NCBI GenBank assembly: GCA_964538085.1
Contig: CAZIDF010000012.1
Location: 1-64,000, forward strand
From: G020348385 sp964538085
GTDB taxonomy: Bacteria; Acidobacteriota; Aminicenantia; Aminicenantales; Aminicenantaceae
DNA length: 64,000 nt
Direction of reading: 5' to 3'
The position numbers were made by a program, and so were the translations under genes. This document shows, piece by piece, positions 7,524 through 16,241 of the stretch (position 1 is the stretch's first letter; each line of letters starts with the position of its first letter). Below the pieces are notes generated by a model, which worked only from the letters and a program-made list of their open reading frames with translations, made no database searches and was not told the DNA's origin.

Positions 7524-9560
7524 ATGATTGGCAAAACCGTTTCACACTACAAAATCCTGGAAAAACTCGGCGGTGGAGGAATGGGCGTTGTTTACAAAGC
7601 CGAAGACACAAAGCTCAAAAGAACCGTTGCCCTCAAGTTTCTTCCTCCTGATCTAACGCGTGATGATGAATCAAAGGTCAGGTTTATCCAAGAAGCACAG
7701 GCTGCTTCAGCTCTTCAGCATAGCAATATCTGCACGATCCATGAAGTCGACGAGACTGAAGATGGCCAGTTGTTTATCGTCATGGCTTGTTATGAAGGAG
7801 ATACTCTAAAAAAGAAGATGGAACAAGGCCCCTTAGAGATTGAGAACGTCGTCAACATCGCACTCCAAGTCGGAAAAGGACTGTCAAAGGCCCATGAGAA
7901 GGGGATCGTTCACAGGGACATCAAACCTGCCAATGTTATGATCACCGATGGTAGAGTCGTGAAGATCCTCGATTTTGGCTTGGCCAAACTAACTGGCCAG
8001 ACACGAATTACCAAAACCGCTACCACCATGGGAACAATTGCCTACATGTCACCCGAACAATCTCGCGGAGAAACGGTTGACCAGAGGACTGATGTTTGGG
8101 CATTGGGAGTGATTATATACCAGATGGTTACGGGGCAACTCCCGTTTAAAGGGGAATATGACCAGGCCGTTGTTTATTCCATTTTGAATGATGATCCAGA
8201 ACCAATAGACAATCTCCGGACTGATGTTCCAGCAGAAATACAAGAGATAGTTCAGAAATCATTACAGAAGGATGTCGAATTGAGATATCAGAGGGTCGGC
8301 GACATCATCGGCATCCTAGAGGCGCTAAAAAGGAAATTCGATTCTGGTCAGCTGGTTACTCCGGATCAAAAAAAAGAACACCGAAGAAAAAGAAAAAAGT
8401 ATGTGTATGCTACACTGGCAGTTTTGATTGTATCTGTTATCGCGGTTGCCTTGTTTCTTAGGCTAGGCTCAAAGGCTCGCCGAATGAATGCACTTCTCGA
8501 ACAATTGCATCCAATGGTTGAGGCGGCTCAATTCGATGAAGCATTCAAGTTAATAAATGATTCTGGTTTGGCCCTGAGGAATCTCAAAACTAAAGATCTG
8601 GTTGTTCGGCTAGGAGGAAATCTATCGATTCAGACAATGCCTGTGGGAGCCCTCGTGACCTTGGCTCGAATCAATTCGAAACCAGATCTGTCAAAAGGAG
8701 AAGATTTTTCTATAGGCTTAACGCCAGTCGTAGATCATTTGCTCCTCGCAGGGGAATATTTGATAAATCTGAGCTGCGAGGGAATGAATTCGCTTGAGTT
8801 TCTCGTACAGATAGATCCTGGCGAATCCCTGGAAGTCAACAGAACTCTTCTCGAGCAGAAAAATGAATTTTCAGGAATGGTAAGAATTGATGAAGGAGTG
8901 AATCTAGATGGCCAATCCATTCCTGCCTTCCTGATCGATAAACATGAAGTCACAAATGCAGAATTTCTTGATTTTGTCACTGCACGCGGGTATAACGAAG
9001 AGAAATTTTGGCCTGAAGATATGATGATCGCAGGTGTTTTGACACCTTGGGAATCAGCCGTTCAAAAGTTTGTTGACAAAACTGGGATATCAGGTCCCCG
9101 TTTTTGGTCAGGTGGAAGATATCCAGAGGGAAAAGAAAATCATCCTGTTGTCGGGATTTCTTGGCATGAGGCCAAAGCCTATTGCCAGTGGGCTGGAAAA
9201 AATCTTCCAAATTGGGGCCAATGGTGGCGTGCTGCGTTAGGCGAAAAAGAGAGTACCAAACCCTGGGGGGGTGACGTCCGGACCACTCATTTGCGGGCAA
9301 ACTTTGGCTTCAGAGGAACTCAACCGGTGGGATCTTATCCTTTGGGAGTTAGCCTTTTTGGATGTTTCGACATGGCTGGTAATGTCCGGGAGTGGCTTCT
9401 GGATTCAAATGCAGACCGTAAACTCCGAACAGTTGTCGGCGGATCGTGGAAGGACCCAGACTACATGTTTGAATATTCTCATGCCGAATCATTCGATCCT
9501 GATTTCGCGAGCGAAGATATCGGATTCCGTTGTGTAAAGATCATTTCACAAGAAAAATAG
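7524..9560 (+). CDS. Ser/Thr protein kinase with TM, PEGA-like and FGE-like domains
   Basis: The protein has 678 residues. The N-terminal Hanks kinase (about 8-270) is complete: glycine loop GGGGMG (16-21), K38 in VALKFL, D132 in HRDIKPAN and D150 in the DFG motif. One membrane span (about 291-312, after an RRKRKK stop-transfer stretch) puts the rest outside the cytoplasm. A PEGA-like beta domain (about 370-455, TMPVGALVTL and LTPVVDHLLLAGEY) follows. Last is a sulfatase-modifying-factor/FGE-like domain (about 470-678; EVTNAEFLDFV, HPVVGISWHEAKAYCQWAG, GNVREWLLD, IGFRCVK). The cysteine pair needed for formylglycine formation is absent from GGSWKDPDYMFEY, so this domain is more likely a ligand-binding or structural sensor. 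It starts 31 bases after the small unknown gene and 39 bases before an exported hydrolase gene. Confidence 0.92.
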   Translation: MIGKTVSHYKILEKLGGGGMGVVYKAEDTKLKRTVALKFLPPDLTRDDESKVRFIQEAQAASALQHSNICTIHEVDETEDGQLFIVMACYEGDTLKKKMEQGPLEIENVVNIALQVGKGLSKAHEKGIVHRDIKPANVMITDGRVVKILDFGLAKLTGQTRITKTATTMGTIAYMSPEQSRGETVDQRTDVWALGVIIYQMVTGQLPFKGEYDQAVVYSILNDDPEPIDNLRTDVPAEIQEIVQKSLQKDVELRYQRVGDIIGILEALKRKFDSGQLVTPDQKKEHRRKRKKYVYATLAVLIVSVIAVALFLRLGSKARRMNALLEQLHPMVEAAQFDEAFKLINDSGLALRNLKTKDLVVRLGGNLSIQTMPVGALVTLARINSKPDLSKGEDFSIGLTPVVDHLLLAGEYLINLSCEGMNSLEFLVQIDPGESLEVNRTLLEQKNEFSGMVRIDEGVNLDGQSIPAFLIDKHEVTNAEFLDFVTARGYNEEKFWPEDMMIAGVLTPWESAVQKFVDKTGISGPRFWSGGRYPEGKENHPVVGISWHEAKAYCQWAGKNLPNWGQWWRAALGEKESTKPWGGDVRTTHLRANFGFRGTQPVGSYPLGVSLFGCFDMAGNVREWLLDSNADRKLRTVVGGSWKDPDYMFEYSHAESFDPDFASEDIGFRCVKIISQEK

Positions 9561-9599
9561 AGCCATAAAACAAATAGAGACATATGGAGGGTTAGCCTT

Positions 9600-10538
9600 A
9601 TGAAACGCAGCATCTTTTTGGCCATATTAGTCCTTTTAGCTTCGATAACATTCCTTGTCGGCAAAGTTCCCCAAGATGAGCGTAAATGCCAGTGGTTAGA
9701 CAAACCCGTCGATGATTTGACCTTCAAAACCTTCCTGGACTTTTTTAAATATGACGAAGACTTGCCGTTTGAAGTTCAAACTCTGAATGTGAAGGAACAT
9801 GAAGGAGTTAAAAGGGAGCATTTGTCTTTTCTTAGCACTCCAGATGAACGTGTTTTTGCGCATCTCTACAGCGTTATCGGGACATCTCCGAAAAAAGAAC
9901 CGGCCCTGATTTTTCTTCATGGTGGAGTTGCAGCTGGAAAAGATGCCCCCCATTATGAGGTATATTCAGAGCTTTTGGCACGAGGAGGATGGAGGGTTTT
10001 GTCCATAGATCTGAAATATTTTGGAGAGCGCGGCACGAGTCTTTTGACCACGTTTACAGAGGATGAAAAACACGAAAAGCTATACAACAATCCTCCCGCC
10101 TACTTGGCATGGATGACGCAATGTGTGAAGGATATAAGCCGGTCGATTGATTTTCTGATTAACGAGAAAGGCGTTGATCCAAACCGCATTGGGCTTGTGG
10201 GATTCAGTCGGGGTGCAGTCGTTGCGGAAGTCGCCGGTGGAGCTGAGAAGAGACTTTGTGCCGTTGTGTTGCTTCACGGTGGGCACTTCGATGCAAAGGA
10301 GCGTGAGCATCTACCTGCTGCATGCCCTGCCAACTATATTGGCCGCATAAGCCCTCGACCTCTTCTTATGATCAACGGCACACGTGACACAGATTTTTTC
10401 AAAGAAACATCGGTTGATCCTCTGTTCGAATTGGCAAAAGATCCCAAAAAAATCATATGGATCGAGGCTGGCCATGCAGCCATGCCAGAGGAAGCCCGAT
10501 CATCATTGTTAAAATGGCTGCAGGAATATGCGAAGTGA
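9600..10538 (+). CDS. Exported alpha/beta hydrolase (dienelactone hydrolase-like)
   Basis: The 312-residue product begins with a signal peptide (MKRSIFLAILVLLASITFLVG) and is probably periplasmic. The alpha/beta-hydrolase catalytic triad is visible: the nucleophile Ser in GFSRG, an Asp in NGTRDTDFF and a His in EAGHAAMP. The FLHGGVAAGKD loop supplies the oxyanion-hole region. The substrate is unknown; the family includes esterases, dienelactone hydrolases and peptidase-like enzymes. GGAGG is about 11 bases before the ATG. It follows the kinase gene by 39 bases and probably belongs to the same transcript. A stretch of about 160 bases follows with no recognised gene. Confidence 0.85.
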   Translation: MKRSIFLAILVLLASITFLVGKVPQDERKCQWLDKPVDDLTFKTFLDFFKYDEDLPFEVQTLNVKEHEGVKREHLSFLSTPDERVFAHLYSVIGTSPKKEPALIFLHGGVAAGKDAPHYEVYSELLARGGWRVLSIDLKYFGERGTSLLTTFTEDEKHEKLYNNPPAYLAWMTQCVKDISRSIDFLINEKGVDPNRIGLVGFSRGAVVAEVAGGAEKRLCAVVLLHGGHFDAKEREHLPAACPANYIGRISPRPLLMINGTRDTDFFKETSVDPLFELAKDPKKIIWIEAGHAAMPEEARSSLLKWLQEYAK

Positions 10539-10697
10539 GACTTGGAGATGATCTTCGCTATGGCGCGATCTTCAAAAAAGCATACAAGGCTGCGTCGAGA
10601 TTAGATTAATATTTGTCGCAGCAAGTCCCCAAAAATTTAATTTTTGACAATCATCCCCAATTAAGCGAAGATAAAAAAAATTTTGGGAATAGATATT

Positions 10698-12926
10698 TTG
10701 ATCGGAAAAAACGTTTCGCACTACAAGATCCTCGAAAAGATCGGGGAAGGCGGGATGGGAGTGGTATACAAGGCGGAAGACATGAAGCTCAAACGGATTG
10801 TGGCGCTGAAATTCCTGCCACCGGAGTGGACCCGCAATCCCGAAGCCAAAAAACGCTTTTTACGAGAGGCCCAAGCAGCTGCAGCACTGGATCATCCGAA
10901 TATCTGCACCGTCTATGAGATCGATGAATCGGATGGACGGACATTTATTTCAATGGCCTACATCGATGGTCAGACCTTGAAAAAAATGTTGGAATATGGC
11001 CCATTGGAAATCCAGGATGCCCAAGGCATTATTCTGCAAATTGCACTCGGCTTGCACGAAGCCCATCAAAATGGGATCGTTCACAGGGATATCAAACCTG
11101 GTAACATCATGCTCACAAAAAAAGGATTGGCCAAGATCACAGATTTTGGCCTGGCCAAGCTTGAAACCGGCGTGGATATAACCAAAACCATCACGATCAT
11201 GGGAACCGTGGCCTACATGTCGCCCGAACAAGCCCGGGGAGATAATGCAGACCTTCGATCGGATATCTGGTCGCTGGGTATCCTTTTTTACGAGATGCTC
11301 ACGGGCCAGCTCCCCTTTGGCAGGGATACATATCAGGCAGGCCTGTATGCCATCATACAAGAAGATCCTTCACCTCTGAGCTCGCATCGTTCCGATATTC
11401 CTGAGATGTTCGAGATGGTCATTGCCAAATCACTCGAGAAAGAGGTAGACAGGAGGTACCAATCCCTCCTGGATTTTATTCAGGATCTGAAAGATCCTTT
11501 TTCTGCAATAGCTCCTCCTGTGTCAAGGCGAAACTCCATCGTGGTTTTGCCGTTCGAGAACATGAGTCCGGAAAAGGAAAATCAATATTTCAGCGATGGC
11601 TTGACAGAAGAGATCATCGCCGATCTTTCCCGGATAAGGGATCTTCAGGTTATTTCTCGGACATCTGCCATGCGGCTTAAAGGCACGGATAAAGACATCA
11701 AAACCATCGGCCGTCAGTTGTCTGTGAAGTATGTGCTGGAGGGGGGTGTACGCAAACAGGGTAATGACCTCCGGATCACGGCCCAGTTGATCGATGCAGA
11801 CAAAGATGTCCACCTTTGGGCAGAAAAATACAGCGGGACCATGGATGATGTCTTCGATATCCAGGAAAAAGTATCTCGCTCGATAGCAGCCGCCCTAAAG
11901 GTGAAGCTTTCTCCAGAGGAAAACGAAAAGATCGCCGATCGACCGATCGAGAATGTCAAAGCCTATGAGTGTTATTTGCAGGCCCGACAGGAAATCTGGA
12001 GTTTTACGGAAGAAGGTATCGAGCGGGCCTTGCAGCTTATACAAAACGGCCTGGAAATAGTCGGGGATAATGCCCTTCTGTATGCCGCCAGGGGAACGGC
12101 CTATTGGTTGTATGTCAATGCCGGGATCAAACCCGGTGAGGAATTTATACAAAAGACAGAAGAATGCGTTAATAAAATCTTCGAATTGGATCCAGATTCT
12201 CCGCATGGGCACTTCTTAAAAGGTGCCATCTATGTGAATAGAGGAGATATGCGGGAAGCCGTTGAAGATCTCAGGCTTGCCCTAACCTTCGATCCAAATA
12301 ATGCGGATGCCATGCTTCAACTTGCCCGAGTTTATGCAAGTTGCGGTCAGATATCTTCTGCAGCGTCTTTGGCGAAAAAGCTGTTGGAGATCGATCCTCT
12401 CAACACGATTAGCTACAGCCTACCTGGATATTTGGAAATATTGGATGGGAATTTTGAAAACGCTCCGGAATCCTATCAAAAGATGTCCTCGATGGATCCC
12501 CATAATCCGGTGTCGTTATGGTTTTATGCCTGGTCTTTAACTTTTGCTGGCCGGAATGATGAAGCATATGCCCTTATCGATCAACTGGCGGAAAAAGCTC
12601 CAGGAACCGTTTATGCATCCTTGGGATTGTTCACCCAATATGCCTTGCAGGGAAAAAAGAAAGAGGCTTTGGATTCCATTACTCCTCCGCTTGAGCTAGC
12701 CGCTAAAGGTGTGGAGTACCTCTCGAGGGACATGGCCCATGGATACGCTCTGATCGGAGAAAAAGAGAAAGCCCTGGATTGGCTGGAAAATGCGGTCAAT
12801 CGAGGATTCATCGCCTACCCGTTCTTGAATGATTTTGATCCTTTCCTCGAAAATATCCGTGGAGAAGAACGATTTAAAAGGCTGATGGAGCGGGTCAAAT
12901 ATGAGTGGGAAATTTTTAAGATCTAA
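10698..12926 (+). CDS. Ser/Thr protein kinase with TolB_N-like and TPR regions
   Basis: The product of about 742 residues has a complete Hanks kinase domain: glycine loop GEGGMG, VALKFLPP lysine, HRDIKPGN, DFG, and APE-loop equivalent MSPEQARG. A TolB-N/adenylate-cyclase-associated domain follows (about 275-395: VVLPFENMSPEKENQYFSDG, EGGVRKQGNDLRITAQLIDA), then TPR-like helices to the end. No membrane segment is visible, unlike the kinase at 7524, so it looks cytoplasmic. I chose the TTG at 10698 because the resulting start (IGKNVSHYKILEKIG) aligns exactly with the paralog start at 7524. An in-frame TTG at 10683 is possible. A TTGACA at 10645 has no convincing -10 partner. TolB_N-TPR kinases are thought to assemble signalling or transport complexes, but the partner is unknown. 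Confidence 0.9.
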   Translation: MIGKNVSHYKILEKIGEGGMGVVYKAEDMKLKRIVALKFLPPEWTRNPEAKKRFLREAQAAAALDHPNICTVYEIDESDGRTFISMAYIDGQTLKKMLEYGPLEIQDAQGIILQIALGLHEAHQNGIVHRDIKPGNIMLTKKGLAKITDFGLAKLETGVDITKTITIMGTVAYMSPEQARGDNADLRSDIWSLGILFYEMLTGQLPFGRDTYQAGLYAIIQEDPSPLSSHRSDIPEMFEMVIAKSLEKEVDRRYQSLLDFIQDLKDPFSAIAPPVSRRNSIVVLPFENMSPEKENQYFSDGLTEEIIADLSRIRDLQVISRTSAMRLKGTDKDIKTIGRQLSVKYVLEGGVRKQGNDLRITAQLIDADKDVHLWAEKYSGTMDDVFDIQEKVSRSIAAALKVKLSPEENEKIADRPIENVKAYECYLQARQEIWSFTEEGIERALQLIQNGLEIVGDNALLYAARGTAYWLYVNAGIKPGEEFIQKTEECVNKIFELDPDSPHGHFLKGAIYVNRGDMREAVEDLRLALTFDPNNADAMLQLARVYASCGQISSAASLAKKLLEIDPLNTISYSLPGYLEILDGNFENAPESYQKMSSMDPHNPVSLWFYAWSLTFAGRNDEAYALIDQLAEKAPGTVYASLGLFTQYALQGKKKEALDSITPPLELAAKGVEYLSRDMAHGYALIGEKEKALDWLENAVNRGFIAYPFLNDFDPFLENIRGEERFKRLMERVKYEWEIFKI

Positions 12927-12997
12927 TAGGTTGCGGTTGCTTTTTCTGCGGGTTTTCAATATATATAAAGTCTAAAAATATTGGAGGATGTGAAAAG

Positions 12998-13150
12998 ATG
13001 GCTGTGAAAAAAGGAACAAAAACTCAAGATGCAGAAGCCAGAGAAATCCGGCAGGAGATAAAAATGTCCGTTGATGACCGGCAAAAAATGGCCAAAAAGA
13101 TCAAGCAGGAATATTACAGGAATCAACTCCCGGATGTCCGGGATTATTAA
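12998..13150 (+). CDS. Small charged protein upstream of nucleotidyltransferase-like gene, 50 residues
   Basis: This short gene encodes a 50-residue, strongly basic and helical-looking protein (MAVKKGTKTQDAEAREIRQE, then MSVDDRQKMAKKIKQEYYRN). A good GGAGG lies ten bases before the ATG. Its stop is 12 bases before the next start, so the two genes are very likely co-expressed. I do not recognise the family. A tiny gene tightly coupled to a nucleotidyltransferase-like gene is the layout of MNT/HEPN and AbiEi/AbiEii-type toxin-antitoxin pairs, but neither a HEPN motif nor a DNA-binding fold can be shown here. Confidence 0.6.
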   Translation: MAVKKGTKTQDAEAREIRQEIKMSVDDRQKMAKKIKQEYYRNQLPDVRDY

Positions 13151-13162
13151 AGAGGGAATAAT

Positions 13163-13645
13163 ATGAAAGCTTCCTATTTTTCTACAGATGTACAGGAATT
13201 TATTCGGGTTCTTGCCGAGCATGATGTGCGCAATTTCATCGTGGGCGGAGAGGCCGTTATTTATCATGGACACGCCCGGCTCTCCAATGGGATCGATTTT
13301 TATTATGAGCCGACAATCGCAAATTCTGAAAAATTGTGGGATGCGCTGGACGAATATTGGGCAGGTGAGATGCCCGGTCTGAAATCGGCCGAAGGGCTTC
13401 GCATTATCGGGGCAACGGTCCTGTACGGTTATCCTCCCAATCAAATCGTCCTTTACAACTCCATGACGAACGTTTCTTTTGACGAGGCATGGGATGCGAA
13501 AGTGGAAGAGAGCATCCGGATACGTGGGAAAAAATACACCGTTTATTTTATAGGATTGGAAGATCTGATCAAAAACAAAGCCGCCCTCAAACGTGACATT
13601 GACAAGGAAGATTTAAAATACCTCAAAGCTCTCATCAAAAAATAG
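13163..13645 (+). CDS. Nucleotidyltransferase-fold protein (DUF6036-like), active site degenerate
   Basis: The 160-residue protein has the opening of a minimal nucleotidyltransferase: a helix, then FIVGGEAVIYHGHARLSNGIDFYYE, which parallels the usual GGyAv..HG..R.T.DiDi pattern. The metal-binding D-x-D is reduced: the first Asp position is occupied by Gly-Ile before a single Asp (NGIDFYY). Later parts (YTVYFIGLEDLIKNKAALKR and RDIDKEDLKYLKAL) match the C-terminal helices of this family, where the LI..K..A.R..DK.D segment is conserved. Activity may therefore be altered or lost. The gene starts 12 bases after the 50-residue gene and has a GAGGGAATAAT ribosome site. A role as half of a toxin-antitoxin-like pair is an inference from layout. 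Confidence 0.75.
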   Translation: MKASYFSTDVQEFIRVLAEHDVRNFIVGGEAVIYHGHARLSNGIDFYYEPTIANSEKLWDALDEYWAGEMPGLKSAEGLRIIGATVLYGYPPNQIVLYNSMTNVSFDEAWDAKVEESIRIRGKKYTVYFIGLEDLIKNKAALKRDIDKEDLKYLKALIKK

Positions 13646-13684
13646 CTTTCCTTAGATAAGCTCATCCCTCGATCCCAATATGTG

Positions 13685-13713
13685 TATTTGCCTGTCATCT
13701 CCTGTGTTATAAT
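13685..13713 (+). promoter_or_regulatory. Extended -10 promoter of the metzincin-TPR gene
   Basis: TATAAT (13708-13713) is a perfect -10 hexamer preceded by TG at 13705-13706, so it is an extended -10. The -35 region at a 17-base spacing (TATTTG, 13685-13690) is poor, which is usual for extended -10 promoters. Transcription would start near 13720, some 15 bases before the ATG at 13735, leaving room for the AAAGG ribosome site. Confidence 0.65.
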
Positions 13714-13734
13714 TTAATCGGGAAATAAAGGCCG

Positions 13735-15681
13735 ATGCGAAATCCGCGAGGACTTTTTTGTATTTTTTGTTGGCAATTCATTTTTTCTCTTCTTATCGTT
13801 CTTCTTCATCTTCCTGCATTAGCTCAGAATCAACCTGTCCGTGTCGTTAACCTCAAGGTTGTTGCGGACGAGGAATTCAGGGCTGTTGGAGATTGGCGTT
13901 TGGAGATCAACCGCTATGTTGCGAAGGCCTCTTCTGTTTTTGAGCAAAACTTCGGCATAAAATTCGAAATAGGGATCGTGGAAGACTGGAGTTCGGACAA
14001 TATCAAGAAATCTGTCATCGACATTTTGAACGACTTGAGAAAAAGGATCTCGCTGGATGAGTATGACGCTGTTCTGGGATTCACCGGCCAACCCAGAACG
14101 GCTTATGGGATGGGGGGTGTTGCGTCCTATTTGAAGGGATATATCCTGGTCAGGAGATTGAAATCTCCTGAGATAATGGAAAGGATGATCGTTCACGAGC
14201 TGGGGCATCTATTTGGAGCGATAGACTTAGATGAATCGGGTTCGATCATGAGCCGGCAAAATCCGGGCCCAGCGTTCGATGATTTTTCCGAAAAGATCAT
14301 TCGATTGAATAAAGAGAGGGATTTCAATATTTACGAATTCCCCTTATCCAATGACAAGCTGGATGAGGCCATCGACATCTATAATTCGCGGAAAGGGCAG
14401 ATTCGAGGGGAAGTGGAGATTTATATCTTGCTAGCATCGATCTATTTGGAGAAGCAAGACTATGATGCCATGATGGAAGAATGCCTCCAGGCTTTGGAGA
14501 TCGACCCTAACCTGCCCGATGCCTATCATCATTTAGGGATCGCTTACCGGAGGAAAGGGCAGCTCGACATGGCCATCGAACAATATGAAAAAATGCTCCA
14601 GATCCAGCCGAATCTTCCGGAGGTCCACTATAACCTCGGGATCGCCTACATGAAAAAAGAGGAGTACGAACAAGCCATACAGGAATATCAAAAAGCGATC
14701 GAACTCAATCCCTTTTATGCCAAGGCCTATTCCAATCTTGGATACGTCTATCTCCAACAAGGATCGGCGGATGGGGCGATCGCCCAGTGTGAAAAGGCCC
14801 TGGAATTGTATCCCCGTTTGGCAGAGGCTTTTTCGACCAAAGGATCAGCCCTCATCCTTCAAGGGCAATATACCGAAGCAGAAGTCTACTCCAGAACGGC
14901 CCTGGGCATCGATCCTGAACTGCCCGGTGCGCACAACAATCTGGGGACCGTTTACATGAATAAAAATAGGGTGGAACAGGCGATCGTTGAATTCGAAAAA
15001 GCCCTCCTGTTGGATCCCGAGTACACCCAGGCCCATTACAACCTGGGAAGAGTCTATTTATTGAGCGGGCAAGTCGATAAAGCGATCGATAAATTCAAGG
15101 AAGCAATTCGGTTACGCCCTCATTATTTAAAGGCGCATTCCAATCTTGCTTCTGCCTATCTGAAAAAAGGTATGCTGGCAGAGGCATTCGAGGAGTGCGA
15201 GCAAGTGCTGGCCATCGATCCGGATTATGCAGTGGCCCATGCCAATTTGAGTTATATCCACTTGATCGAAGGGAAAACGATTCAAGCCGAGGAAGAGGCA
15301 AAGCAAGCCATCTCCTTGGATCCCAGTCTGCCCCAGCCCCACAATATTCTAGGCCTATTGCTGGAAAAGGAAGAAAAGTTCGATGAGGCTCTGTCAGAAT
15401 ACCAGGAAGCCATTAACCTTGATCCTGAACATTTGGAGGCTCATCTGAACATCGGAAACCTGTATATGAAAAAAGAGGTCTTTCCCAAAGCCCTGGTCCA
15501 TTACAAAAAGGTGATCGCTATCGATCCCGACAACGCCCAGGCCCATAACAATCTGGCGGTGATCTACTACCGACAGGAACTGTACGAAAAAGCTTGGACA
15601 CACCTCCAAAAGGCCGAAGCCGCCGGTCTCCAGGTCCACCCCGGCTTTAAGGAAGAATTGAAAAAGAAGATCAAAGAATAG
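13735..15681 (+). CDS. Exported metzincin-type metalloprotease fused to TPR array
   Basis: The protein has 648 residues. A signal peptide (about 1-30, ending PALAQ) is followed by a domain of about 160 residues with a zinc site: H154-E-x-x-H158-x-x-G161-x-x-D164 (HELGHLFGAID) and a Met-turn (SIMS, M172). This is the metzincin/archaemetzincin pattern with Asp as third ligand. From about residue 200 to the end there are roughly a dozen TPR units with the A..LG..Y...G..D.AI..Y..AL.LDP consensus (for example AYHHLGIAYRRKG, VHYNLGIAYMKKEEYEQAI, AHNNLAVIYYRQELYEKA). The likely site is the periplasm or outer membrane inner face. The TPRs could hold a partner or substrate. Alternatives are a peptidase pseudo-domain used only for binding, but all zinc ligands are intact. 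Confidence 0.88.
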   Translation: MRNPRGLFCIFCWQFIFSLLIVLLHLPALAQNQPVRVVNLKVVADEEFRAVGDWRLEINRYVAKASSVFEQNFGIKFEIGIVEDWSSDNIKKSVIDILNDLRKRISLDEYDAVLGFTGQPRTAYGMGGVASYLKGYILVRRLKSPEIMERMIVHELGHLFGAIDLDESGSIMSRQNPGPAFDDFSEKIIRLNKERDFNIYEFPLSNDKLDEAIDIYNSRKGQIRGEVEIYILLASIYLEKQDYDAMMEECLQALEIDPNLPDAYHHLGIAYRRKGQLDMAIEQYEKMLQIQPNLPEVHYNLGIAYMKKEEYEQAIQEYQKAIELNPFYAKAYSNLGYVYLQQGSADGAIAQCEKALELYPRLAEAFSTKGSALILQGQYTEAEVYSRTALGIDPELPGAHNNLGTVYMNKNRVEQAIVEFEKALLLDPEYTQAHYNLGRVYLLSGQVDKAIDKFKEAIRLRPHYLKAHSNLASAYLKKGMLAEAFEECEQVLAIDPDYAVAHANLSYIHLIEGKTIQAEEEAKQAISLDPSLPQPHNILGLLLEKEEKFDEALSEYQEAINLDPEHLEAHLNIGNLYMKKEVFPKALVHYKKVIAIDPDNAQAHNNLAVIYYRQELYEKAWTHLQKAEAAGLQVHPGFKEELKKKIKE

Positions 15682-15756
15682 GATGGTTCAATTTTTTCAC
15701 ACTATGTAAACCTTAGGGAATTATTTGTCGTATTTCAATAAGGAAGGGAATATGAA

Positions 15757-16212
15757 ATGAAAAAGCTGATAATCAACTCATTCGTACTTGTTTTTCTGTT
15801 TTCCGGTGTTGCCAAAGCTCAGGGTAGCGGTTTTGGACTGGGGATTATTCTGGGAGAGCCGACCGGTGTCAGCTTCAAAAGCTGGGTGGGAAGGCGGGAA
15901 GCGATCGATGTAGCTGTGGCCTGGTCGTTCGATGGGGAAGGAGCCATTCATATCCACGCCGATTATCTGTTCCACAATTTCCGCCTATTCAGAGCAGAAA
16001 AGGGACAATTCGTGCTTTATTATGGGATTGGAGCAAGAGTCAAAACAGTACACAGGACTCAGGTAGGAATCAGGATCCCTCTAGGACTCAGCTATCTGTT
16101 CGAAAGGGATCCGATAGAAATATTTTTCGAGCTCGGCCCTATCATGAATGTAACTCCCAAAACACTTTTTCGGATGACAACCGGAGTCGGCGTCCGTTAT
16201 TATTTCGATTAG
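15757..16212 (+). CDS. Small outer-membrane beta-barrel protein
   Basis: The 151-residue product has a cleavable signal peptide (MKKLIINSFVLVFLFSGVAKAQG). The rest is alternating beta-strands rich in Gly and aromatics, ending GVGVRYYFD with a terminal aromatic acid motif typical of barrel proteins. It resembles the small DUF3996/BAPKO_0422-type barrels (GLGIILGEPTGVSFKSWVG, AIDVAVAWSF). Function is unknown; eight strands could be fitted. The preceding ATG AAA TGA at 15753 is a false start next to the true ATG. The ribosome site is AAGGAAGGGA. It stands alone between the TPR gene and the convergent PIN toxin gene. Confidence 0.75.
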   Translation: MKKLIINSFVLVFLFSGVAKAQGSGFGLGIILGEPTGVSFKSWVGRREAIDVAVAWSFDGEGAIHIHADYLFHNFRLFRAEKGQFVLYYGIGARVKTVHRTQVGIRIPLGLSYLFERDPIEIFFELGPIMNVTPKTLFRMTTGVGVRYYFD

Positions 16213-16241
16213 CAAAGAACCGTCCTTATTCAATATTTAGA

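Noticed and set aside
8877..9560. FGE-like domain as a real formylglycine-generating enzyme for the sulfatase.
   Set aside because: The catalytic cysteine pair is missing and the domain is on the outer side of a membrane kinase, so it cannot mature a cytoplasmic sulfatase precursor.
10645..10672. TTGACA upstream of the TolB_N-TPR kinase as a promoter.
   Set aside because: The sequence 17 bases downstream (GAAGAT) matches only three of six -10 positions, so I did not list it as a feature.
14400..15640. Repetitive DNA that could look like a tandem repeat or array.
   Set aside because: It is explained by the TPR units of the metzincin fusion protein, which are diverged at the DNA level and in frame. 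It is not a CRISPR array.
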